From the NCBI GenBank assembly GCA_963677785.2, contig CAXXDH010000003.1, forward strand, positions 2,232,001 to 2,296,000: 64,000 nt of DNA. Direction: 5' to 3'. Positions 45,828 through 54,212 of the stretch are shown here, piece by piece; within the stretch, counting starts at the first letter, position 1, and each line of letters starts with the position of its first letter. This stretch comes from G963665495 sp963677785 (GTDB taxonomy: Bacteria > Desulfobacterota > Desulfovibrionia > Desulfovibrionales > Desulfovibrionaceae). The notes below the pieces were generated by a model. The model saw only the letters and a program-made list of their open reading frames with translations, was not told the origin of the DNA and searched no databases. The position numbers and the translations under genes were made by a program.

Positions 45828-46664
45828 ATGAATGTAATTGATTTCAGGTTCAGACCCCATACTCCCGAAGTGGTAAACGGCATAGCCACAAGCGCCATGT
45901 TCAAAGACCTCTGCGCTGCCACCAATTTTGATAAATGCCGGCCCGAGCCCTTTGATGCCATCATCAAGGGCCTGGAGGAAAATAACGTGGTCAAGGCGGT
46001 CATTACGGGGCGCGATTGCGAGAGCACGTACGCTTCCATGGCCAACGGCAACGGCAGCCTCCTGGAGTTTTGCCGGAAAGCTCCGGACACATTCATCGGC
46101 TATTGGGGTGTGGATCCGCACAAGGGCATGGCCGCGATTCGCGATCTGGAACAAGCGGTGCGGAACAATGAAACCATTCGGGGCGCGGCCATTGATCCCT
46201 ACCTGGCCAAGATTTACCCCCATGACGCCAAGTATTATCCGGTTTACGCCAAGTGCTGCGAGCTCGACGTGCCGATTATCATGACAACCGGAACGGCAAG
46301 CTTTGTGCCCGGCGCCGTGATCGACCACGTGGCTCCCCGTTATATCGACTACGTCGCCCGTGATTTTCCCGAACTCAAGATTATCATGAGCCACGGCGGT
46401 TACCCCTGGGTGGCGGAAGCCATCATCGTCACGCAGCGCAACAAGAACGTTTTTATTGAAATGTCCGAATACGAGCTGTGGCCCCATGCCGACGTCTACA
46501 CCAAGGCGACCAATGAGCTCATTTCCGACAAGATGCTCTTTGCCTCCGCCCATCCGTTTGTGGATTATCGCGAGCAACTCGAAAAGTACGCCGCATTACC
46601 GTTTGAAAAGGAAGTCTACGAAAAAGTCATGTACAAAAATGCTGCGCGTGTGCTTGGGCTTTAG
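45828..46664 (+). CDS. Amidohydrolase-superfamily protein with altered metal site
   Basis: 278 residues of the ACMSD-like Amidohydrolase_2 type (TIM barrel). The usual N-terminal D-x-H-x-H is replaced by IDFRFRP. A later IMSHGGYPWV keeps a His, and the usual C-terminal S/T-D-x-P is ASAHPF. The canonical metal site is therefore incomplete, as in the subgroup starting IDFRxRPP. AAAGGAG precedes the ATG. Because its own sigma54 promoter links it to the isethionate genes, it probably acts on an organic intermediate of sulfonate use; the reaction is unknown. Confidence 0.82.
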   Translation: MNVIDFRFRPHTPEVVNGIATSAMFKDLCAATNFDKCRPEPFDAIIKGLEENNVVKAVITGRDCESTYASMANGNGSLLEFCRKAPDTFIGYWGVDPHKGMAAIRDLEQAVRNNETIRGAAIDPYLAKIYPHDAKYYPVYAKCCELDVPIIMTTGTASFVPGAVIDHVAPRYIDYVARDFPELKIIMSHGGYPWVAEAIIVTQRNKNVFIEMSEYELWPHADVYTKATNELISDKMLFASAHPFVDYREQLEKYAALPFEKEVYEKVMYKNAARVLGL

Positions 46665-46746
46665 CCTATGATCGAGTAAAAACAGAATCCTTAGGATAAA
46701 TTTTTGGGGATTTTGTTTGAAATAAGCGTGTTACGGATGAGTCTCA

Positions 46747-46872
46747 TTTTTGCAACATGTTGCAAAAATGCACCATTCTCGGACTGATAGGGGGAACATC
46801 CATCATACCGGAATGTTGCGGAAGTATTGAGGAGAGCATGGTGCAAAATTGCACCATTTGTTGCACCTGCAA
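46747..46872. promoter_or_regulatory. Three activator-binding palindromes upstream of the TRAP operon
   Basis: Sites of related sequence: a perfect palindrome around TTTGCAACATGTTGCAAA (46747-46768), ATGGTGCAAAATTGCACCAT (46838-46857, 9-bp arms) and TTGCACCTGCAA (46861-46872). They lie 90-215 bp before a -24/-12 promoter, the normal distance for enhancer sites of a sigma54 activator. Confidence 0.6.
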
Positions 46873-46961
46873 TGGCTGAAATGGTGATTCCGAATCGCAT
46901 GGCACAGGAAAATCCGACATAATTGCACGTAGCGGTTGTCTTTGCATAGCAAAACAAAACA

Positions 46962-46977
46962 TGGAATGCTCTTTGCT
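46962..46977 (+). promoter_or_regulatory. sigma54 promoter of the TRAP operon
   Basis: TGGAATGCTCTTTGCT: GG at 46963-46964 and GC at 46975-46976 with ten bases between; consensus TGGCAC-N5-TTGCW. It lies 57 bp before the DctP start. Confidence 0.68.
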
Positions 46978-47033
46978 TTTGATGTGAAAAAAAGACCAAA
47001 CCTTTAACTTTTTTCAACAACATGGAGTGACTG

Positions 47034-48056
47034 ATGGCAAAATTTTTATCCAGAATCGGACTGTTCGTGGGACTGGCCTCTATCTGCATGCTTTTCGTGG
47101 TTTGCGCCCATCCCGGTGTGTCCCACGCGCGTGCGTTGAAAATCCGCCTGGCCCACCCCATGGCTCCAGGCAATAACGTGACCCTGGGGTATGAAAAGTT
47201 CAAGGAAGTCCTGGAGAAGATTTCGGGCGGAAAAATCAAGGTGCAGCTCTTTCCCAACTGCACCATGGGCTCTGACCGCGACGGCATGGAAGCGGCTCAG
47301 CGCGGTTCCATTGAAATGGCTTCCAGCTCCTCTCCCAACATGGCCAATTTTTCCAAAAAATTTCTTATTTTCGACCTTCCGTACGTCACCAACGTAAAAT
47401 ACCAGAAAAATTTGTATAAAGCCCTGGATGAAGGCGATCTGGGCAAATACTTCGACGACCTGGCCGAAGAAATCAATCTGCGCCCCATCATGTTCAGCGA
47501 ATACGGCTACCGTAATTTCGTCACCTCCGACAAACCCATTGCCAAGGCTGCCGACCTCGCCAAGCTGAAGGTACGTACCACGGCTTCGCCGGTTGAAGTG
47601 GAAACCGCCAAGGCTCTGGGCATGAACCCCACCCCCATTGCCTGGGGCGAAGTGTACACCGCCATGCAGCAGGGCACCGTGGATGCCGAAGGCAACACCT
47701 TCTCCCTGCTCTGCGACGCCAAACATGACGAAGTTATCAAATACGCCATTGATTCGCGCCACAACTACAGCATGCATATGCTGATGTGCAACAACAAGTG
47801 GTGGAAAGGGCTGACCCCCGAGCAGCAGAATTGGATCAAGCAGGCCGCACATGAAGCGCTCGTCTACCAGCGCGGCATCACGGCCGAACTGGAAGCCAAG
47901 GCCACCAAGAAAATGCTCGACGAAGGCATCAAGATCCACAATCTCAGCGAAGCGGAACTCAACGAATTCAAGACCCTGACTCTCCCTGTCTGGGACCAGT
48001 TCCGCAAGGACATCCCCGCCGAACTGTTCGAGATGATTTCCGCCACACAAAAATAG
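47034..48056 (+). CDS. TRAP transporter periplasmic substrate-binding protein (DctP family), probably isethionate
   Basis: 340 residues with a signal peptide (SICMLFVVCAHPGVSHA-R). The DctP fold is seen in IRLAHPMAPGNN, ERF-type FPNCTMGSDRDGMEAAQRG, the substrate-contact Arg region LKVRTTASPVEVETAKALG and the TPIAWGEVYTAMQQGTVDAEGN signature. It delivers an organic anion to the downstream DctQM protein. Regulation and neighbours point to isethionate. GGAG stands before the ATG; the membrane gene follows 82 bp later. Confidence 0.9.
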   Translation: MAKFLSRIGLFVGLASICMLFVVCAHPGVSHARALKIRLAHPMAPGNNVTLGYEKFKEVLEKISGGKIKVQLFPNCTMGSDRDGMEAAQRGSIEMASSSSPNMANFSKKFLIFDLPYVTNVKYQKNLYKALDEGDLGKYFDDLAEEINLRPIMFSEYGYRNFVTSDKPIAKAADLAKLKVRTTASPVEVETAKALGMNPTPIAWGEVYTAMQQGTVDAEGNTFSLLCDAKHDEVIKYAIDSRHNYSMHMLMCNNKWWKGLTPEQQNWIKQAAHEALVYQRGITAELEAKATKKMLDEGIKIHNLSEAELNEFKTLTLPVWDQFRKDIPAELFEMISATQK

Positions 48057-48138
48057 TCCACTTTATCGAAACCACATTCCCTGTTCGCGGCGGCCCTTTA
48101 CATCAGGGCCGCTGCGTACGGGCTAGAAGGATCTCATA

Positions 48139-50040
48139 ATGACCACGCCCCAAAGTGCTCCCAATAAAAAGGGCTTTCTGGCCTGGCTGGATGAGAATGC
48201 GGAAAAGCCGTTTTTGTGTCTCGGGCTTCTGGCGATCATTTTGATTATCACATTCCAGACAGCCTATCGCTACATAATCGTAAATTTTTCGGATACTGCC
48301 AGTGCCGCCGTTTGGACAGAAGAGCTTTCCCGCTTCATTTTTATCTGGATTTCTTATCTTGCCGTGCCCTTGGCCATTAAACATCGCGAGAATATTCGTG
48401 TTAATATTCTCTACGATAAATTCAGTCCCAGATGGCAAAGCATTTTCTGGGTAGTCAACGACCTTTGTTTTCTTTTTCTGGGCGTCTATGTGACCTGCCT
48501 GGGCGTGCACATGATCGGAGAAGGCATGCGCTATCCCCAGATGGCGCCGGCCATGCAGATCCCGTACTATATTCCTTACTGCATCGTCCCCCTTGGCTTT
48601 GCGTTGATCAGTTTTCGACTCATTCAAGATATTTATCGCGAATTCAAGGTGTGTGGCCTCAAGGATTTTTTCAAAGCGGCCGTCATCACGGCCGTCATCA
48701 TCGCCCCTGCCTATATCCTCTGGTATCTGCCGGAATTTGAAGCCTTTGAAAATTTCGAGCCTTCCGCTTCGCTCATCCTTTTCGGCTATTTTCTTCTGGT
48801 GCTGGTCATCGGCGTGCCCATCGGCATCGGCCTGGGCCTGGCGTCGCTTCTGACTATCCTGGCGACCGGAACCATCGACCTCGGATACATTGCCCAGATC
48901 AGCTTCACCTCCATCGACAGCTTCCCCATCATGGCTATTCCCTTTTTCGTGGCCGCGGGCATTTTTATGGGGGAGGGCGGTCTCTCGGAGAGGTTGCTGG
49001 CTCTGGCGGATGAAATGCTGGGGGCGCTTCCCGGCGGCCTGGCCATCGCGTCCGTGGCGACCTGCATGTTCTTTGCCGCCATTTCGGGTTCCGGACCGGC
49101 CACAGTGGCCGCCATCGGCTCGTTGACCATTCCGGCCATGATAAAACGCGGATACAATACCTACTTCGCCTGCGCTATCGTCGCGGCCGGCGGCGCCATC
49201 GGCGTTATGATTCCTCCGAGCAACCCATTCGTCATTTACGGCGTGTCGGCCCAGACCTCCATCGGCGACCTGTTTCTTGCCGGTATCGTCCCCGGCGTGC
49301 TGACCGGTCTGGTGCTCATGGGCTACAGCTACTGGTACTCCAAGAAAAACGGCTGGATGGGCGAGCCCAGAAAGCGAAGCCTGGGCACCTTTGCCAGGGC
49401 CGCATGGGACGCCAAGCTGGCTCTCATGGTTCCCGTCATCGTGCTCGGCGGCATCTACAGCGGGCTGATGACCCCGACCGAAGCCGCCGCGGTGTCCGCC
49501 TTTTATGGCCTGATCGTGGGCATGTTCGTCTACAGGGGTTTGAACCGGCACAATATCGTCCGTACGCTGGTGGAAATTTGCTCCACGTCGGCGATCATTA
49601 TCATTCTGATGGCCATGGCCAAGGTTTTCGGCCAGATCATGACCGTGGAAGCCATTCCCGCGCAGATCGCCTCGTACATTCTCGGACTGACCAGCAACAA
49701 GATCCTGATCCTGCTACTCTTCAACATCTTCCTGCTGTTTATCGGAACCTTCATGGAAGCCCTGGCCGCCATTGTCATTCTGGTGCCCATTCTGCTGCCC
49801 ATCGCAGTGAAGGTCGGCGTCGACCCGATCCATTTCGGCATCGTCATGGTCGTCAACCTGGCCATCGGTTTCATTACCCCGCCGGTCGGAGTCAACCTCT
49901 TTGTCGCTGCGGGCGTGGCCAAGGTGAAACTGGATGATATCAGCAAGCACATTGCGCCGATCCTCATCCTGATGATCCTTGTCTTGTTGGCAATTACCTA
50001 CGTGCCGGAATTGTCCCTGTGGGTTCTCGGTGACAAATAA
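48139..50040 (+). CDS. Fused TRAP transporter membrane protein DctQM
   Basis: 633 residues. The first ~185 form a four-helix DctQ small subunit (WTEELSRFIFIWISYLAVPLAIKHRENI is its signature). The rest is the DctM large subunit, with PFFVAAGIFMGEGG, FAAISGSGPATVAAIGSLTIPAM, IPPSNPFVIYG and the C-terminal ITPPVGVNLFVAAGVA. Sodium-driven uptake with the preceding binding protein. A strong terminator follows. Confidence 0.93.
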   Translation: MTTPQSAPNKKGFLAWLDENAEKPFLCLGLLAIILIITFQTAYRYIIVNFSDTASAAVWTEELSRFIFIWISYLAVPLAIKHRENIRVNILYDKFSPRWQSIFWVVNDLCFLFLGVYVTCLGVHMIGEGMRYPQMAPAMQIPYYIPYCIVPLGFALISFRLIQDIYREFKVCGLKDFFKAAVITAVIIAPAYILWYLPEFEAFENFEPSASLILFGYFLLVLVIGVPIGIGLGLASLLTILATGTIDLGYIAQISFTSIDSFPIMAIPFFVAAGIFMGEGGLSERLLALADEMLGALPGGLAIASVATCMFFAAISGSGPATVAAIGSLTIPAMIKRGYNTYFACAIVAAGGAIGVMIPPSNPFVIYGVSAQTSIGDLFLAGIVPGVLTGLVLMGYSYWYSKKNGWMGEPRKRSLGTFARAAWDAKLALMVPVIVLGGIYSGLMTPTEAAAVSAFYGLIVGMFVYRGLNRHNIVRTLVEICSTSAIIIILMAMAKVFGQIMTVEAIPAQIASYILGLTSNKILILLLFNIFLLFIGTFMEALAAIVILVPILLPIAVKVGVDPIHFGIVMVVNLAIGFITPPVGVNLFVAAGVAKVKLDDISKHIAPILILMILVLLAITYVPELSLWVLGDK

Positions 50041-50054
50041 CTGATGCATTTGAA

Positions 50055-50087
50055 CAAAGCCCTGCAATTTCTTGCAGGGCTTTGTTT
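50055..50087 (+). terminator. Terminator after the TRAP operon
   Basis: A 13-bp stem CAAAGCCCTGCAA / TTGCAGGGCTTTG with loop TTTC, then TTT. It lies 15 bp past the DctQM stop. Confidence 0.9.
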
Positions 50088-50179
50088 CCAAGGCGCGATT
50101 CGTGTTTTCTAACCTGGATTATCTTTATTTTCTAAGAATTGTTATTGACTAAAAGGAATAGAAACATTCCAGGAACCAT

Positions 50180-50195
50180 GTTGCCGTTTTGCAAC
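50180..50195. promoter_or_regulatory. Candidate activator site upstream of the lyase
   Basis: GTTGCCGTTTTGCAAC has GTTGC/GCAAC arms like the TRAP-operon sites. It lies about 180 bp before the -24/-12 element. Confidence 0.45.
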
Positions 50196-50375
50196 GAACG
50201 TATTCACAGGATGCCAAAACGCAACTTCCCCTTATCCTGCTTGGTTATTGGATAAAAACAAACGTTTTGAAAAAATGATGCAGGTTTGCACCAGGGGAAT
50301 ACGGCTCCAGGCAAGACAGACGGAATAAATATAAAAAAATATTATATTTCAACTGGTTGTTTTTGTTTCTTTCGT

Positions 50376-50391
50376 TGGCACAGACTATGCT
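50376..50391 (+). promoter_or_regulatory. sigma54 promoter of the isethionate lyase
   Basis: TGGCACAGACTATGCT: GG at 50377-50378, GC at 50389-50390, ten bases apart. The -24 half is a full consensus match. It lies about 75 bp before the ATG. Confidence 0.75.
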
Positions 50392-50464
50392 TAACCCAAA
50401 ACGGGTTCGTTCATAATTTAAAAAATTTGAAAAGTCGCAAAACACTTTATAGGAGAACAGACAG

Positions 50465-52945
50465 ATGGAATGCTGCCTCTCGCATCAGGAACAAATGCTG
50501 GAAAACAAAATCAAGGGTCTTGATAATCCGCATCGCGAAACACACAAGCGCGTCTTCAAGATTCTCGACAGGATCGAAGGGCTCACCCCTTCCATCGACA
50601 TTCAACGCGCCTTGTATTTTACGCAGTCCATGCAGGAGACGGAAGGCCAGCACCTGACCTTGCGCTGGGCAAAAGCGCTGTACAATATCGCCGAGAAAAT
50701 CGATGTGTTCATCGATGAAGACAGCCTGATCTGCGGCCGTGCCGGCGCCGAAGGCCGCTACGGCATCCTGTATCCGGAGCTGGACGGCGATTTTCTGGAT
50801 CTGGCGGTCAAAGAGCTGCCCACCCGTGAGAGCTCTCCCTTCACCATCACCCAGGAAGACGCCGACACGGTTGTCAACGAGATCGCTCCGTACTGGAAGG
50901 GCAAAACCTATCATGAAGCCTTGAACAAGGCCTTCAATTCCGAACTGCACGCGCTGACCTACGATGATCCCGACGGACTGCACTCCCGCTACATCGTCAA
51001 CGAGACTTCCTCGTTTCGTTCCTGCCTGCAGTGGGTGCACGACTATGAAGTGATCCTGAAACGGGGCTTCGGCGGCATCCGGCGGGAAATGCAGGAAAAG
51101 CTCTACGCCCTGGATCCGTTTTCCCCCATCGACAATGTCGAAAAGAAGCCCTTCATCGAAGCCATTATTCTGGTTTGCGACGCCATCACGCTTTGGGCCA
51201 ACCGTCATGCCGATCTGGCCGAAGAACTGGCCGCCCAAGAGCAGGATGAAACCCGCAAGGCCGAACTGCTCGAAATGGCCAGAATGTGCCGCAAGGTTCC
51301 CGAGCATCCGGCCGAGACCTTTCATGAAGCCGTGCAGTCCCAGTGGATGACGCAGATGTTTTCCCGTCTGGAGCAGAAGACCGGTACGATTGTCTCCAAC
51401 GGCAGAATGGACCAGTACCTGTACCCCTATTACAAGAAAGACGTGGAAGAAGGCCGCCTGGACGACCTCAAGGCCATGGAACTTATCGAATGCATGTTCG
51501 TGGGCATGGCGCAGTTCATCGACCTCTACATCTCGCCCCAGGGCGGTGATTTCAACGAAGGCTACGCCCACTGGGAAGCCGTCACCGTCGGCGGACAGAC
51601 CAAGGAGGGCCTGGACGCCACCAACGAACTTTCTTATCTGTTTCTGCGGTCCAAGCGTGAGTTCCCGCACCATTACCCAGACCTGGCCGCCCGTATTCAC
51701 GCGCGCGCGCCGCAACGTTTCCTGGCCGAGGTCGCCGAAACCATCAAGGAAGGCTCCGGATTCCCGAAACTCATCAACGATGAGGAAGTCATTCCCCTGC
51801 ACCTTTCCAAGGGCGCCACGTTCGAGGAAATCTACGACTACGCCATCTCCGGTTGCGCGGAAATCCGTATGCCCAATCGCGATACGTACACTTCCGGCAA
51901 CCCCTACATCAACTTTGCCGCGGCCATTGAAATGGTTTTGTACAACGGCAAAATGCTGAAGTACGGCGACGAACAGCTCGGCCCCGTCACCGGCGATCCC
52001 TGCGAATTCAAGAGCTTTGACGAATTCCTCAACGCCTACACCGTGCATCACAGGAACCTGCTCCGGAACGCCTTTACCCAGCAGGCCCATGTCATCAACC
52101 TGCGCAAGGATCATTTCGCGGCTCCGCTGGCCGACGCCATGCATGCGCTTTGCCGTAAATACTACGTTGACATCCATCAGCCCGACGTGCCCGAAGGCAT
52201 CGACCTCGGCTACTTCGAAGTCATCGGCTACGGTACGGTCATTGATTCGCTGGCCGCCGTCAAGAAGCTGGTGTTCGAAGACAAGAAGCTGACCATGAAA
52301 CAGGTCATCGACGCGTGCAAAGCCAACTTTGAGGGCTACGAAGACGTCAAGGCGCTGCTCAAGACCGCTCCCTGCTACGGCAACAACGACGAATACGCCG
52401 ACAAGCTCGGCAAATATGTGGACGCCCTGAGCGTAGAATACGCGGAAGCCTACCAGATGGAACTGGGCGTGCACCTGGACGTACGCTACGTACCGTTCAC
52501 TTCGCATGTTCCGTTCGGACGCGTGGTCTCCGCCACTCCCAACGGCCGCGTGGCCTGGTACCCGCTCTCCGACGGTTCGTCCGCCTCGCACGGTGCGGAC
52601 AAGAACGGCCCCACCGCCATTCTGATGTCCAACTACACCACGAAAAACTTCAGCCACCGCGAGCGCGCCGCCCGCCTGGTCAACATCAAGTTCACTCCCA
52701 AATGCGTCGAGGGCGAGGAAGGGACGCAAAAGCTGGTCGACCTGATCCGGGCCTACTGCGACCTGCGCCTGTGGCACATTCAGTTCAACGTTATCAACGC
52801 GGATACCCTGATCAAGGCCCAGAAGAATCCCGAGCATTACCGCAACCTGATCGTACGTATCGCGGGTTACTCGGCCTACTTCTGCGACCTGTCCAAGGAT
52901 CTTCAGGATGATTTGATCGCACGTACCGCACACGAAGTCCTGTAA
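50465..52945 (+). CDS. islA: Isethionate sulfite-lyase (glycyl radical enzyme)
   Basis: An 826-residue glycyl radical enzyme expected to split isethionate into acetaldehyde and sulfite in the cytoplasm. The active-site Cys464 and Glu466 are in GCAEIRMPNRDTYTSG; the radical glycine is Gly801 in VRIAGYSAYF. Arg185, Gln189, Arg674 and Phe678 are also present. All seven sit exactly four positions before the residues I recall for Bilophila IslA (R189, Q193, C468, E470, R678, F682, G805), which favours isethionate over dihydroxypropanesulfonate lyase. AGGAGA precedes the ATG. It has its own sigma54 promoter, and a terminator separates it from the activase. The symbol iseG is also used for this enzyme. 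Confidence 0.88.
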   Translation: MECCLSHQEQMLENKIKGLDNPHRETHKRVFKILDRIEGLTPSIDIQRALYFTQSMQETEGQHLTLRWAKALYNIAEKIDVFIDEDSLICGRAGAEGRYGILYPELDGDFLDLAVKELPTRESSPFTITQEDADTVVNEIAPYWKGKTYHEALNKAFNSELHALTYDDPDGLHSRYIVNETSSFRSCLQWVHDYEVILKRGFGGIRREMQEKLYALDPFSPIDNVEKKPFIEAIILVCDAITLWANRHADLAEELAAQEQDETRKAELLEMARMCRKVPEHPAETFHEAVQSQWMTQMFSRLEQKTGTIVSNGRMDQYLYPYYKKDVEEGRLDDLKAMELIECMFVGMAQFIDLYISPQGGDFNEGYAHWEAVTVGGQTKEGLDATNELSYLFLRSKREFPHHYPDLAARIHARAPQRFLAEVAETIKEGSGFPKLINDEEVIPLHLSKGATFEEIYDYAISGCAEIRMPNRDTYTSGNPYINFAAAIEMVLYNGKMLKYGDEQLGPVTGDPCEFKSFDEFLNAYTVHHRNLLRNAFTQQAHVINLRKDHFAAPLADAMHALCRKYYVDIHQPDVPEGIDLGYFEVIGYGTVIDSLAAVKKLVFEDKKLTMKQVIDACKANFEGYEDVKALLKTAPCYGNNDEYADKLGKYVDALSVEYAEAYQMELGVHLDVRYVPFTSHVPFGRVVSATPNGRVAWYPLSDGSSASHGADKNGPTAILMSNYTTKNFSHRERAARLVNIKFTPKCVEGEEGTQKLVDLIRAYCDLRLWHIQFNVINADTLIKAQKNPEHYRNLIVRIAGYSAYFCDLSKDLQDDLIARTAHEVL

Positions 52946-52958
52946 CGCCGCAAGGACT

Positions 52959-52989
52959 AAAAGGGGCAGGGGACGGCTCTGCCCCTTTT
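52959..52989 (+). terminator. Hairpin terminator between lyase and activase genes
   Basis: An 11-bp stem AAAAGGGGCAG / CTGCCCCTTTT, a 9-nt loop and a T-rich tail (TTTTGTTCGTTTT). If it leaks, it would give much more lyase than activase mRNA. Confidence 0.8.
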
Positions 52990-53022
52990 GTTCGTTTTCG
53001 CAGAACCCAACAAGGAAAACCG

Positions 53023-53949
53023 ATGAGCTCGATTATGGACAAGAAAATCAAGGGAACCGTTTTCAGTGTACAGAAATATTCCGTACATGATGGTCCCGGC
53101 ATCAGAACCATTGTGTTCATGAAGGGCTGCTCACTGCACTGCACCTGGTGTTCGAATCCCGAATCCCAGGAGTTCAAACCGCAAATCGCCTATAATCGAA
53201 ACAATTGCATCGGCGTTGAGAACTGTACGCATTGTATGAAGCATTGTGCGGGCGGCGGCATAAGCGCCGGTGCGGACGGCAAGGTCGACGTCGACCATGG
53301 CAAAATCAAAGACGAACTTTTGCTGGCGGACGTCTGTCCGGGCAATGCCATCATCGTTTATGGCGAAGAGCAGAGCGTGGATACGATTCTGAAGCGGGTG
53401 GAGGAGGACGAGCGCTTCTACGCCCGTTCCGGCGGCGGCATGACGCTTTCCGGCGGCGAGCCCTTTGCCCAGCCCGAATTTGCGCTTGCGCTGCTGCGCG
53501 AAGCCAAGGTCCGGCGTATCAATACGGCTGTGGAAACCTGCGGACAGGCTCCCTGGGAGGTCATTGAATCCTGCCTGCCGTACGTGGACTATATCCTGTA
53601 CGACATCAAGTCCATGGATGATGCGAAGCACAAGGAACATACCGGGCGTACCGGAGCGCATATCCGGGAAAATCTCGTCAAAATCAAAGAAAAATTTCCT
53701 AAAATCAAGATTCGGGTCCGTACGCCGGTTATCCCCGGTTTCAACGACAGCGTAGAGGACATCCAGGCGATTATCGACTTTGTGAAATCCTTGCCCGGTG
53801 AAAAGTGCGAATACGAGGCGCTGCCTTTCCACCGTATGGGGCAGCCCAAATACATTAATCTTGGAAGAGACTACGCCTATGCGGACATCGTCAAACTGGA
53901 TGATACGCTCGTTGCCGCAATCAAGAATCTGGAAGAAGAATATAAATAA
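53023..53949 (+). CDS. islB: Glycyl radical enzyme activase of the isethionate lyase
   Basis: A 308-residue radical SAM protein with C36-X3-C40-X2-C43 (KGCSLHCTWCSNP) binding the SAM cluster. A cysteine-rich insert follows (CIGVENCTHCMKHC plus DVCPGNA) for auxiliary iron-sulfur clusters, as in most activases of this group. MTLSGGEPFAQPEFAL is the SAM-binding GGE motif. It creates the glycyl radical on Gly801 of the lyase. AAGGA lies before ATG 53023. It lies 77 bp downstream of the lyase behind the hairpin terminator. Confidence 0.92.
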   Translation: MSSIMDKKIKGTVFSVQKYSVHDGPGIRTIVFMKGCSLHCTWCSNPESQEFKPQIAYNRNNCIGVENCTHCMKHCAGGGISAGADGKVDVDHGKIKDELLLADVCPGNAIIVYGEEQSVDTILKRVEEDERFYARSGGGMTLSGGEPFAQPEFALALLREAKVRRINTAVETCGQAPWEVIESCLPYVDYILYDIKSMDDAKHKEHTGRTGAHIRENLVKIKEKFPKIKIRVRTPVIPGFNDSVEDIQAIIDFVKSLPGEKCEYEALPFHRMGQPKYINLGRDYAYADIVKLDDTLVAAIKNLEEEYK

Positions 53950-54012
53950 AAATAGCTAGTTATGCTGGTCATGGAGTTGCTTTTTCCTTGGCCAACAAGA
54001 AAATGTTCAGCC

Positions 54013-54052
54013 AAAGGGCTGGTTGTCCGAGCGGGATAACCGGCCCTTTTTT
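54013..54052 (+). terminator. Terminator after the activase gene
   Basis: AAAGGGCTGGTT pairs with AACCGGCCCTTT (one G-U), loop about 13 nt, followed by T5-6. It ends the isethionate locus. Confidence 0.85.
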
Positions 54053-54212
54053 TCATTCCCCTTTCAGCGACAAATGTACGGACCGAAAAATCCTGGCTAG
54101 TGGGTCTATTGACGAACAGTACCAAAAAAGGCATCAATAATTTTGATCGTATTTATTGATTATTAAATTATGAAGCGATACTCAGCAGTCACTGCACCAG
54201 CCAGGAGGGACC

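Noticed and set aside
50447..52933. An 828-codon frame opposite the isethionate lyase
   Set aside because: It is a mirror shadow of islA, with composition (runs of V, G, H, F) typical of antisense frames and no domain.
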